NCBI GenBank assembly: GCA_902788865.1
Contig: CADALZ010000023.1
Span: 1-42,739, forward strand
Direction: 5' to 3'
DNA length: 42,739 bases
Source of the DNA: an uncultured Bacteroidales bacterium
GTDB lineage: Bacteria; Bacteroidota; Bacteroidia; Bacteroidales; Bacteroidaceae
Shown: positions 24,919 to 31,619 of the stretch, one piece after another
Position numbering within the stretch: position 1 is the first letter of the stretch
How the letters are laid out: the number at the start of each line of letters is the position of its first letter
The notes under the pieces: generated by a model
Database searches by the model: none
Told to the model about the DNA's origin: nothing
What the model saw: the letters and a program-made list of their open reading frames with translations, nothing else
Position numbers and translations under genes: made by a program

Positions 24919-25051
24919 ATTAATTATTAATTATTAATTATTAATTATAAAATATAAATTATGAATTATGAATTATGAATTATGAATGTTTAATGTTTAA
25001 CGTTTAATGTTTAACGTTTAATGTTTAACGTTTAATGTTCAACGTTCAATG
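24919..25051. repeat. Unbroken array of 19 heptamers
   Basis: 133 bp made of 19 consecutive 7-mers without a register shift: ATTAATT x4, ATAAAAT, ATAAATT, ATGAATT x3, ATGAATG, TTTAATG and TTTAACG alternating seven times, TTCAACG, TTCAATG. Neighbouring units differ by one or two bases, giving a gradient from one subfamily to another. It spans the gap between the PqqD-like start and the MFS gene and encodes the last codons and TGA stop of the latter. Confidence 0.95.
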
Positions 25052-26418
25052 TTCGGCTTCTCCAGCCCATAGCCCTTCTTCTTGTCCAGCCAAAGCATAG
25101 CTACAGCCACTAAGACACCTGCCAGTCCTGTGCAGGCAAAGATCTGCATACCTGTAGTATAGGTGGGATCTGTTTCGTTGGCACGGCCCACGAACATCGG
25201 GATGATGGCACGGCCGAAGTTCTGTATAAAGAAAATCAATGAATAGGCGGTGCCCAAACACTTCATGGGGATGATCTTTGGCACGATGGGCCACAAGGCT
25301 GCTGGCGTGAGTGAATAGCCCACACTGAGCACCACCATGAGAAAGATGGCAAAGGCGCTGGCATGCACTGGCAATGAGAACCCAAAGTGTACGAAAGTGA
25401 GCATAGCCGTACCTATGATGATCAGCGTCACGCCACGACCATACTTATCGTACAGACTGCCAAAGAGTGGGGTCATCAGCATGGTGCCAAACGGAGCAAT
25501 GCTGGTGAAGAAGCCTGCAACATCGGGGGCTACGCTATATTTCTCGATCATCAACTTGGCGGCAAACTTGAGAAACGGACTCACTGCAGAGTAGAACAGC
25601 ACTACAAAGAGCGTGATAAGCCAGAAGCCTGGGTTCTTCAGTATGAGGCCGATGTCACTGAGGCGGAAACTTTCCTCCTCATTGAGAATTGTGGATTGAG
25701 CATTGAGATTTTTCTCGTCCTTGTCTAAGCGGATATCCAATACACAGAACACCAAGAAAGACACCAAGCCGATAAGCAGACAGACCAAACCTACCAGAAC
25801 CGGGGTGGAGAGCGTGAAATGACGTGCCAGAGGCGCACTCACACTGAGTGCCATAGCTGTGCCCAGACGGGCCATAGCCAGCTGAATGCCCATCGCCAAT
25901 GCCAATTCGTGCCCCGTAAACCAGCGCACCATGGCCTTGCTCACCGTGATGCCACACATCTCATAGCCCACGCCAAAGATGGCAAAGCCCAAGCTCGCCA
26001 CTGCAGCCGACATGGGGAGGCTCACATTCAGATTGAGAATTGAGAATTGAAAATTGAAGATTTGCCCTATCAATGCAGGATTGGTGATAGCATAGTACTT
26101 GATGCCTACGCCTATAAGCATCAGCGAGCACGACAGTACACCCGTGAAGCGCACGCCCATCTTGTCGAGGATGAGTCCGCTGAAGAAGAGCATCAGCAGG
26201 AAGACGTTGATGAGTCCACCAGAACCAGAGAAGAAGCCATAGTCCGTGCTGCTCCATCCCAGTCCGCCCTGCTCCACTGGCAGTTCCAGCATGGTCTCCA
26301 GTGGCGACATGATGTCATTGAGCAGGTAGCCCATCATCATGGCAGTAGCCACAATGACCAGCACCGTCCAACGCGCCACAGGGGAGTCGTTTATTTTTCG
26401 CTTAATTGCTTCAGGCAT
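25039..26418 (-). CDS. MFS transporter A
   Basis: 459-aa major facilitator superfamily permease with about 12 hydrophobic segments in the inner membrane. The loop between TM2 and TM3 reads GLILDKMGVRFTG, the typical MFS motif A (G-x-x-x-D-R/K-x-G). It is paralogous along its length to MFS B, just upstream, sharing LDKMGVRFT, GCGxEMxGITVS-like and LWPxVPK blocks. Two loops contain heptamer-derived insertions: 26030-26064 encodes QIFNFQFSILNLN between TM3 and TM4, and 25684-25711 encodes NLNAQSTILN in the central loop. The C-terminal residues NIER and the stop lie in the 24919-25051 array. Substrate unknown; the group is distantly similar to organic-anion or sugar-acid carriers. Confidence 0.88.
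   Translation of the reverse strand: MPEAIKRKINDSPVARWTVLVIVATAMMMGYLLNDIMSPLETMLELPVEQGGLGWSSTDYGFFSGSGGLINVFLLMLFFSGLILDKMGVRFTGVLSCSLMLIGVGIKYYAITNPALIGQIFNFQFSILNLNVSLPMSAAVASLGFAIFGVGYEMCGITVSKAMVRWFTGHELALAMGIQLAMARLGTAMALSVSAPLARHFTLSTPVLVGLVCLLIGLVSFLVFCVLDIRLDKDEKNLNAQSTILNEEESFRLSDIGLILKNPGFWLITLFVVLFYSAVSPFLKFAAKLMIEKYSVAPDVAGFFTSIAPFGTMLMTPLFGSLYDKYGRGVTLIIIGTAMLTFVHFGFSLPVHASAFAIFLMVVLSVGYSLTPAALWPIVPKIIPMKCLGTAYSLIFFIQNFGRAIIPMFVGRANETDPTYTTGMQIFACTGLAGVLVAVAMLWLDKKKGYGLEKPNIER
25684..25711. repeat. Four heptamers inside MFS A, central loop
   Basis: GAGAATT, GTGGATT, GAGCATT, GAGATTT in register, keeping the reading frame open (QSTILN region). Confidence 0.8.
26030..26064. repeat. 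Heptamers inside MFS A, periplasmic loop
   Basis: AGATTGA, GAATTGA, GAATTGA, AAATTGA, AGATTTG in register, encoding the hydrophobic stretch IFNFQFSILNLN. MFS B has unrelated sequence at this loop. Confidence 0.88.
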
Positions 26419-26431
26419 TGCGTACTTTATT

Positions 26432-26533
26432 AATTGAGGATTGAGGATTGAGAATTGAGGATTACGGCTTCGCCGTTTCCCTCTGGAAGGGCTAACACTT
26501 CAAAGCATAATTCTCAATCCTCAATTCTCAATT
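26432..26533. repeat. MITE-like inverted repeat of heptamers between the two MFS genes
   Basis: Arms 26432-26456 and 26509-26533 are 25 bp each and complementary with one mismatch; both are made of GGATTGA/GAATTGA heptamers. The 52-bp interior holds two small hairpins (ACGGC-ttc-GCCGT; CCCT-ctgga-AGGG). Resembles a small non-coding repeat element; no coding capacity. Confidence 0.8.
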
Positions 26534-26540
26534 TTCAATT

Positions 26541-28148
26541 TTACTTAATGTTCGGCTCTTCCAGTCCTAAGCCCTTCTTTCTATCCACTACCTTCAGCAG
26601 TAAGCCAAGCAGCAGGGCTGCCACGCCCAGACAAGCCAGCATCACCAGCGGAGCGGTATAGTCGAACTGTGTAGGATCTGTCACACCTGGATTGGTCTTA
26701 TCCAGCACCTTACCGATGAGCAGTGGGAACAGCCAGAGGCCGATGTTCTGAATCCAGAAAATCAGAGCGTAGGCAGAACCTATCACCTTGGCATCTACCA
26801 ACTTTGGCACGCTTGGCCACAGAGAGGCTGGTACCAGAGAGAAAGAGGCGCCCAGCACCAAGATAGTGGCGTATGCTATCACCACACCACCTACGGCATT
26901 GCCCTTGAAAGCAGGCAGCACGAAGGCGAAGGTGAGGTGACAAGCAATGAGGAGCAGTGAGCCCAGCACCAGCATAGACGCTGCCTTGCCCTTATGATCT
27001 ACATAGCTACCCAAGATAGGTGTGATGAGCACTGCCAGCAGTGGGAACACAGCGAAGATGCTCTCTGCCGACTGGCGCATATAGCCCATGTAGCAGTAGG
27101 TAATCAACGCCAGCACAGAGATGCCCAACAGCAGGTACTGGCGGAACTTAGTCTTCTGGAAGTTGCTCATGAAGCCCGTTGCAGCCACTATCAGCATGAT
27201 GATGTATTGCTGAATGGTCACAGAGCTGCTTGCCCAATAAGAGTCTGCCGAAGGCTCCACCAATGTGAGGTTGCACTGCAGCATATTCACGGCATACTTT
27301 TGGAATGGGAAGATAGCCGAATAGTAGAGCACACAGAGCAGTGCCACTATCCAGAAACCACTGTCAGAGAGAATCTTACCTATGTCGGATACCTTGAACG
27401 GATCGTCCTTCTCCTCTGCCTCACCCGTCTGGGCATCCAGCTTCTTGTCCATGAAGAAATAGACGATGGTCATAATCAAGGCGATGCACATCAGCACCAC
27501 GCCGAAAGCCACTGAGCGAGAAACACTTACCTGGCCACCCAACTTAGCGAAGAACGGTGAGAAAATCATACACGTAGCCACACCCAGACGAGCCAATGCC
27601 ATCTCAGAACCCATAGCGAGCGCCATCTCGCGGCCCTTGAACCACTTCACGATACCACGGCTCACGGTGATGCCAGCCATCTCGCAGCCACATCCGAAGA
27701 CCATGAAACCGCAGGCAGCCAACTTGGCCGAAGCGGGCATGCCCTCATAGAAAGGTGAAACGCCCAGCTCGTCGAACAGCGGAATATAATTAAGGTGTGT
27801 ATTGAACCATGCCTCCAAGCCTGTGCCCATAAATGCCTCAGACACCGCATACCACTTGATGATGGCACCCACCAGCATCACAGCGCCAGAGAGCACAGCC
27901 GTGAAGCGCACGCCCATCTTGTCGAGGATGATACCTGCGAAGATGAGGAAGAAAACGAATACGTTGAGGAACACCTCAGAGCCCTGCATGGTGCCAAAGG
28001 CGGTGCTGTCCCATCCGCGCGTTTCCTGCATCAAGTCCTTGATAGGTGAGAGAATGTCCATGAAAATGTAGGCACAGAACATGGCCAGTGCCAAGAGCAG
28101 CAGCGCGGTCCAGCGCATTCCTGCCGAGTCTCTAAGAGTCTTTTCCAT
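26541..28148 (-). CDS. MFS transporter B
   Basis: 535-aa inner-membrane permease, 12-14 hydrophobic segments, start MEKTLRDSAGMRWTALLLL. Motif A GIILDKMGVRFTAVLSG lies after TM2. It carries a periplasmic loop of about 35 residues (EAWFNTHLNYIPLFDELGVSPFYEG) and a larger central region (NMLQCNLTLVEPSADSYWASSSVTIQQYI) that MFS A lacks. C-terminus GLGLEEPNIK parallels GYGLEKPNIE of MFS A, indicating a tandem duplication followed by divergence. It has a consensus promoter at 28192-28223 overlapped by a palindrome. MFS A follows 122 bp later. Substrate not predictable from sequence alone. Confidence 0.9.
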   Translation of the reverse strand: MEKTLRDSAGMRWTALLLLALAMFCAYIFMDILSPIKDLMQETRGWDSTAFGTMQGSEVFLNVFVFFLIFAGIILDKMGVRFTAVLSGAVMLVGAIIKWYAVSEAFMGTGLEAWFNTHLNYIPLFDELGVSPFYEGMPASAKLAACGFMVFGCGCEMAGITVSRGIVKWFKGREMALAMGSEMALARLGVATCMIFSPFFAKLGGQVSVSRSVAFGVVLMCIALIMTIVYFFMDKKLDAQTGEAEEKDDPFKVSDIGKILSDSGFWIVALLCVLYYSAIFPFQKYAVNMLQCNLTLVEPSADSYWASSSVTIQQYIIMLIVAATGFMSNFQKTKFRQYLLLGISVLALITYCYMGYMRQSAESIFAVFPLLAVLITPILGSYVDHKGKAASMLVLGSLLLIACHLTFAFVLPAFKGNAVGGVVIAYATILVLGASFSLVPASLWPSVPKLVDAKVIGSAYALIFWIQNIGLWLFPLLIGKVLDKTNPGVTDPTQFDYTAPLVMLACLGVAALLLGLLLKVVDRKKGLGLEEPNIK

Positions 28149-28191
28149 AATGATGATTATCTATTTGTTATTATTTGCTGCAAAATTTCAG

Positions 28192-28223
28192 CAAAAATAC
28201 ACTTTTCTTGGCAAATTGCCAAA
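28192..28223 (-). promoter_or_regulatory. Promoter and palindromic site upstream of MFS B
   Basis: Minus strand TTTG (28220-28223), 20-bp spacer, TATTTTTG (28192-28199), about 45 bp before the ATG. A perfect 7-1-7 palindrome, TTGGCAA-A-TTGCCAA (28208-28222), overlaps the -33 box and could be a repressor operator. Confidence 0.6.
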
Positions 28224-28235
28224 CAGAGAAAACAC

Positions 28236-28506
28236 ATTTTACCTACACTCCTACACCAGCACCATTTATCTATCTGTATCACAGCTGTTTAGAGCGGTGT
28301 AGGTAAATGCCGTCACCTACACCCCACCTACACCACCCTACACCTTTATATAGCATTCCCTATCCATGAGGCAATAGAAAGGAGTTTGTAAGCAAAGCGG
28401 TGTAGGTGGGTGTAGGTAAGGTGTAGGTAAACCGTTTTACCTACACCTATTTACATGCTATCTATCAACGCATTAAGCACCAATGGTGTAGGAGTGTAGG
28501 TAAAAT
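28236..28506. repeat. Nested inverted repeats built on GGTGTAGGTAA
   Basis: A perfect 23-bp inverted pair (28236-28258 and 28484-28506) brackets this stretch. Inside are a perfect 13-bp hairpin with 4-nt loop (28419-28431/28436-28448), a smaller GGTGTAGGT/ACCTACACC hairpin starting near 28293, and further copies of the core in both orientations, roughly ten in total. There is no open reading frame of note. The 28149-28803 gap otherwise holds the MFS B promoter, the 22-bp repeats (28540-28593) and a terminator. Confidence 0.9.
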
Positions 28507-28539
28507 TGCGCGCGAGATTATAGCAAATACTCAGCATGG

Positions 28540-28593
28540 TTACGGCAAAGCATGAGATTGGTTACGGCAAACTGCCACTTTGCTTACGGCAAA
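28540..28593 (+). repeat. Three TTACGGCAAA repeats at exact 22-bp spacing
   Basis: TTACGGCAAA at 28540, 28562 and 28584, each 22 bp apart (two helical turns). A flanking AAACTGCCACTT also occurs twice, near 28569 and 28611. Function unknown. Confidence 0.8.
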
Positions 28594-28729
28594 GCACCGC
28601 TTTAGTGCCTCTAAACTGCCACTTCATTTGCCAGAGCGTTGAAGAAAATTTGCGCGTATGCACAGCAAAACTTTTTCCTATGCACACCAACATTTTTTCC
28701 TAACTAAGAAAAAAAAATTCTCTAACTGC

Positions 28730-28779
28730 GAAAATAAATGTTCCCAACTGTGGGCATTTTTGCTCACGGTTAGGAACAT
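28730..28779 (-). terminator. Terminator of the C10 protease cassette
   Basis: Minus-strand RNA pairs 28765-28779 with 28738-28752 (ATGTTCC/GGAACAT core, then AAC/GTT and GTG/CAC) around a 12-nt loop, followed by UUUAUUUU. It lies 25 nt after the lipoprotein stop codon. Confidence 0.7.
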
Positions 28780-28803
28780 CTTTGAGCATCACATGCAAAG
28801 GGC

Positions 28804-29607
28804 TTATGATTCTTTTAACATTGACAAGATATCGTCTATGAACTGCTTAGCTTCTTCCTTTGAATTGAAGTTCTTGTAGTATTTTGGTCTCTGAGAGATA
28901 GCCTTATAGATTAGTCTAACGGCATCACACCCAAATCGACTTTCCTTTAACTCAACTCGGATGACAAGTTTCGTCTCATCTGCTTCTTCAAGCACATAGT
29001 TGTAATCTGCCCCACGTGCTAATCGTAAGGGGTGCTCGCTGAACGACATTTTGAGGATATTGCCATCTCTGATTTCTATGTGGTTGAGCATAGAAAGCCA
29101 GTACGCAGACCTGAAGATATCAGAAGTCTTCTCTGTCGTAGTAGCCAAATAATCAAGGAAAGGCTCTATGTCAGAATAATAGAAATCTCCTAATTGCCAA
29201 TCCGGATATGTGGATGTTATCTCTGTATAATCGCTATATACTTTTCCCCCATCAAACCAGAAATAATCTGGAAACATCATTCTTCCATAAGGGAAGATAA
29301 GAAAAAAATCCCTACTAATGTGACTATCTAATATACCATCCCTCAGCTCTTCTTCTGTATATTCTACTTCTGGTTCTTGAACATCAAGTTTGGTTACTAC
29401 CCAGTCACCTTTCTCTTTCTTCAAGAAAAATGTTGTTTCAGAAGAAAAGCCCTTATAATAATAGAATTTGCCTTCCCCCAGTTTCATCAAATCATAAATA
29501 GACATGGCAGATCTTGTAGAAACTTCTTCCATCACCTCGTCACTGCTACATGATGGTAACAGAAATGCAGCCATGAGAGCACAAAGTATTAATCTTATTA
29601 GTTTCAT
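28804..29607 (-). CDS. Uncharacterised lipoprotein downstream of C10 protease
   Basis: 267 aa from the ATG at 29607 (a TTG two codons earlier is unlikely). Lipoprotein signal MKLIRLILCALMAAFLLPSC, then SSDEVMEEVSTR, an acidic start typical of surface export. The rest is soluble, rich in Tyr, Phe, Asp and Glu, with YWLSMLNHIEI and a C-terminal helix KEEAKQFIDDILSMLKES. I recognise no family. It sits 18 bp after the C10 protease stop on the same strand and ends in a terminator, so it is almost certainly co-expressed with the protease. In Bacteroides fragilis C10 protease genes are paired with genes for secreted inhibitors; that role is possible here but not shown. Confidence 0.85.
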   Translation of the reverse strand: MKLIRLILCALMAAFLLPSCSSDEVMEEVSTRSAMSIYDLMKLGEGKFYYYKGFSSETTFFLKKEKGDWVVTKLDVQEPEVEYTEEELRDGILDSHISRDFFLIFPYGRMMFPDYFWFDGGKVYSDYTEITSTYPDWQLGDFYYSDIEPFLDYLATTTEKTSDIFRSAYWLSMLNHIEIRDGNILKMSFSEHPLRLARGADYNYVLEEADETKLVIRVELKESRFGCDAVRLIYKAISQRPKYYKNFNSKEEAKQFIDDILSMLKES

Positions 29608-29625
29608 AAGCAAATATATTAAAAA

Positions 29626-31014
29626 TTAATAATGGTTGTGATATATCTTTTTATTATATTTATAGTGTTTTGTATCAACTACCCAATCTGTATCGTAGAC
29701 TGAGAATCTCAAGTCATTATATGCTAGGACATCTTCACACCAGTTCATGGATATTTTAGAATATCCTGTCGTTTGATATTCTGTCTTAGAATATACCCAG
29801 CTTGTGACATTTCCCCATTCATCATAAGTATTCATTGGCTCTCCATAGATATCTGTACCGACCCAAGCATAAACTAACGCATACCGAGTGTAATCTGTCA
29901 CATATTTATCAATCAAGAAAGCATGACCATCCGAACCATTTGAACTTGTAGTGGCAGTTGTAAGGACCGGATATCCTGACCCCAAAATGGAAAGCACTTT
30001 AACAAAATTCATATTTTCCATTATGAAAGGATCTGAGATATAATCATTCACTGCGCTCACAATGCTATCATTTCTTACGGTTCCTTTCCCATTTGAATAA
30101 TTCGCATTCATTCGGCTTCCTAAATAACCGACGAAATACGCGGCTCGCGGGCAAGAGTTGCCTGGTCCTCCAGGCTCCAAGCCAACCATACCAAATCCAT
30201 AATTTGTATATGTGTATGTGTTGGTTGACGGATTATACAAACTTGGGTATTGATTTGAATCTGCAGGAGGCATAGGTATAAGCCAGTTTTGACATCCAGT
30301 TACATTATCCGAATAAAACTTCAGCAATTGGCCAACAGCAATAGGACCGCAACCTGCATTTGAATGATAGGAGCCATAATAGGGCACAAACTCGTTAAAT
30401 GGATAACCTTGATGCCAGTGGGTATTTGTAAGATGGTCAATTGAATCCGTGCTATAACTTACAGGTGTAGAAGAAATAAGCATCCAATAACCTTGGCCCA
30501 GATAGTCTTCTATTCCACTTCTGGTTTTAGCTTCGTCATTCCTTTTATGTATGATTTTCCAGTCTTCGTGTTGCTTATTATCTTTATTCTCTACTTTTTT
30601 TGAAGCTGCCACTTCTTCAGCTATACTAGCAATATATGTTTTGACAGATTCAGGCATTTCATCTTCATTATAAGAACCAGCCTCAGATGAAACAAGAACA
30701 ATAGGAGTACGTTCGTCAGTAGAAAGGAGTTCCCACCCTTTTTCATAATTAGCTACATAAATTACAGTATCACCCTCATATTCGTAAGGAGTGAGTGTAT
30801 AGGAAGGAGCATCCTTGCCAGAAAACTTCACCTTTTTAATATATGTTTCCAGCAAATCCAACGTCGTTGGTTCTTTAACCTTCATATTATCTATAGTAGC
30901 TTCAGCTCTGGAAGCAGCTGCTTCCACATTAGTCAGTACTTCTTCATCTTGAGTACATGCAACGAACAAAGCGACAAATGTAATCGCAGAAATATTAGTT
31001 AAAATCCTTTTCAT
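29626..31014 (-). CDS. C10 family cysteine protease zymogen (SpeB/interpain type), lipoprotein
   Basis: 462 aa. Signal with lipobox-like FVAC (Cys20) then TQDEEV. Propeptide about 40-160 has the Spi-type pattern YVANYEKGWELLSTDERTPIV and SVKTYIASIAEE, expected to inhibit until cleaved. Catalytic domain about 165-462: WHQGYPFNEFVP (200-211), catalytic Cys222 in SNAGCGPIAVGQLLKFY, and catalytic His364 in SDGHAFLIDKY followed by VYAWVG. Streptopain family (MEROPS C10), as in P. intermedia interpain A and B. fragilis Bfp. Length is close to that of Bfp-type enzymes. It is the third gene of the cassette, preceded by an inverted repeat with a -7 box in the loop (31048-31097). Confidence 0.93.
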   Translation of the reverse strand: MKRILTNISAITFVALFVACTQDEEVLTNVEAAASRAEATIDNMKVKEPTTLDLLETYIKKVKFSGKDAPSYTLTPYEYEGDTVIYVANYEKGWELLSTDERTPIVLVSSEAGSYNEDEMPESVKTYIASIAEEVAASKKVENKDNKQHEDWKIIHKRNDEAKTRSGIEDYLGQGYWMLISSTPVSYSTDSIDHLTNTHWHQGYPFNEFVPYYGSYHSNAGCGPIAVGQLLKFYSDNVTGCQNWLIPMPPADSNQYPSLYNPSTNTYTYTNYGFGMVGLEPGGPGNSCPRAAYFVGYLGSRMNANYSNGKGTVRNDSIVSAVNDYISDPFIMENMNFVKVLSILGSGYPVLTTATTSSNGSDGHAFLIDKYVTDYTRYALVYAWVGTDIYGEPMNTYDEWGNVTSWVYSKTEYQTTGYSKISMNWCEDVLAYNDLRFSVYDTDWVVDTKHYKYNKKIYHNHY

Positions 31015-31047
31015 AATGATCGGTTTTAAATTCTTATCCTACATGTT

Positions 31048-31097
31048 CTCATTCTATAAATGCAAAGATATAGAAAACCTTGCATTTACAGAATGAG
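31048..31097. repeat. 18-bp inverted repeat in the C10 protease leader
   Basis: Arms 31048-31065 and 31080-31097 are complementary with one mismatch. The loop and one arm contain TATCTTTG (31063-31070, minus strand), a -7 box 49 bp before the protease ATG. The T-run after the stem is on the plus strand, so it is not a minus-strand intrinsic terminator. Confidence 0.75.
31063..31070 (-). promoter_or_regulatory. Candidate -7 box for the C10 protease
   Basis: TATCTTTG on the minus strand in the loop of an 18-bp inverted repeat. No good TTTG at -33, suggesting a weak or activated promoter. Confidence 0.45.
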
Positions 31098-31120
31098 TTT
31101 TTTATTTGATATCTAAATGA

Positions 31121-31474
31121 TTAAAAATACCCTAAAAGGTGACGTCCATTGAAGTTCAGTTCAATACAGAACTTAGACTCACTGACAGTAGAAGGCAAGA
31201 TGATGGTATTCTTGCCTGAGACCATAGCAGAGGTGTAGGTATAAATGGCCTCACCTGCTACATCATAAATAACTACTTCCATGCTCTCGATAACATAAGG
31301 AGCATAGACATACACTTCATTGTCCTCATAGGTAACGGAAAGAAACAATGCTGGGGAGCGATGAGGGTTATTGGGTGTTGAATCTGGTAAACCCTCAAGA
31401 TTAACAGGGATTTCTTGAGCAGTAATTGTAGCAGAAAACAAAGCTGCAAATACTGTGGTAAAAAAATACTTCAT
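31121..31474 (-). CDS. Small secreted DUF3244-like protein
   Basis: 117 aa from the ATG at 31474; a longer reading frame starts upstream but has no clean signal. Signal peptide MKYFFTTVFAALFSATITAQ, so periplasmic or secreted. The mature part is a short beta-sandwich-like protein: LFLSVTYEDNEVYVYAPYVIESMEVVIYD (52-80), then GKNTIILPS and FCIELNFNGRHLLGYF, which fits DUF3244 of Bacteroidales. It lies between the regulator and the protease on the same strand. Its promoter region carries the paired direct repeats (31537-31585), so it is probably the first target gene of the regulator. Function unknown; small beta proteins next to C10 proteases could be inhibitors or chaperones. Confidence 0.82.
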   Translation of the reverse strand: MKYFFTTVFAALFSATITAQEIPVNLEGLPDSTPNNPHRSPALFLSVTYEDNEVYVYAPYVIESMEVVIYDVAGEAIYTYTSAMVSGKNTIILPSTVSESKFCIELNFNGRHLLGYF

Positions 31475-31498
31475 AACAATTGCCTTTAATATTTCACA

Positions 31499-31506
31499 CA
31501 AAAATA
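31499..31506 (-). promoter_or_regulatory. -7 box of the DUF3244/C10 operon
   Basis: TATTTTTG on the minus strand, 24 bp before the ATG at 31474. No TTTG lies 19-21 bp upstream, where A-rich sequence is found instead; an activator bound at 31537-31585 could compensate. Confidence 0.55.
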
Positions 31507-31536
31507 TAAGGAAAAAAAGATAAAAAGACATTTGTA

Positions 31537-31585
31537 GTTCACGTTATAGTTCATGAACTGAGAATAGTGTTCATGTTTTTGTTCA
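31537..31585 (-). promoter_or_regulatory. Candidate activator site: two paired TGAAC direct repeats
   Basis: Minus strand: TGAAC-7-TGAAC at 31569-31585 and again at 31537-31553. The two 17-bp elements share 14 of 17 bases (consensus TGAACWAWAACRTGAAC). Half-sites are 12 bp apart, elements 32 bp apart (about three turns), and the nearer one starts about 30 bp upstream of the -7 box. Confidence 0.6.
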
Positions 31586-31619
31586 AACTTAAGATAGATA
31601 ATATATGAATAACAAGTTT

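Noticed and set aside
28236-28506. CRISPR array
   Set aside because: Repeats occur in both orientations with irregular short spacing, no uniform spacers and no cas genes.
31048-31097. Intrinsic terminator after the DUF3244 gene
   Set aside because: The T-run is on the plus-strand side of the stem, while transcription here is on the minus strand.
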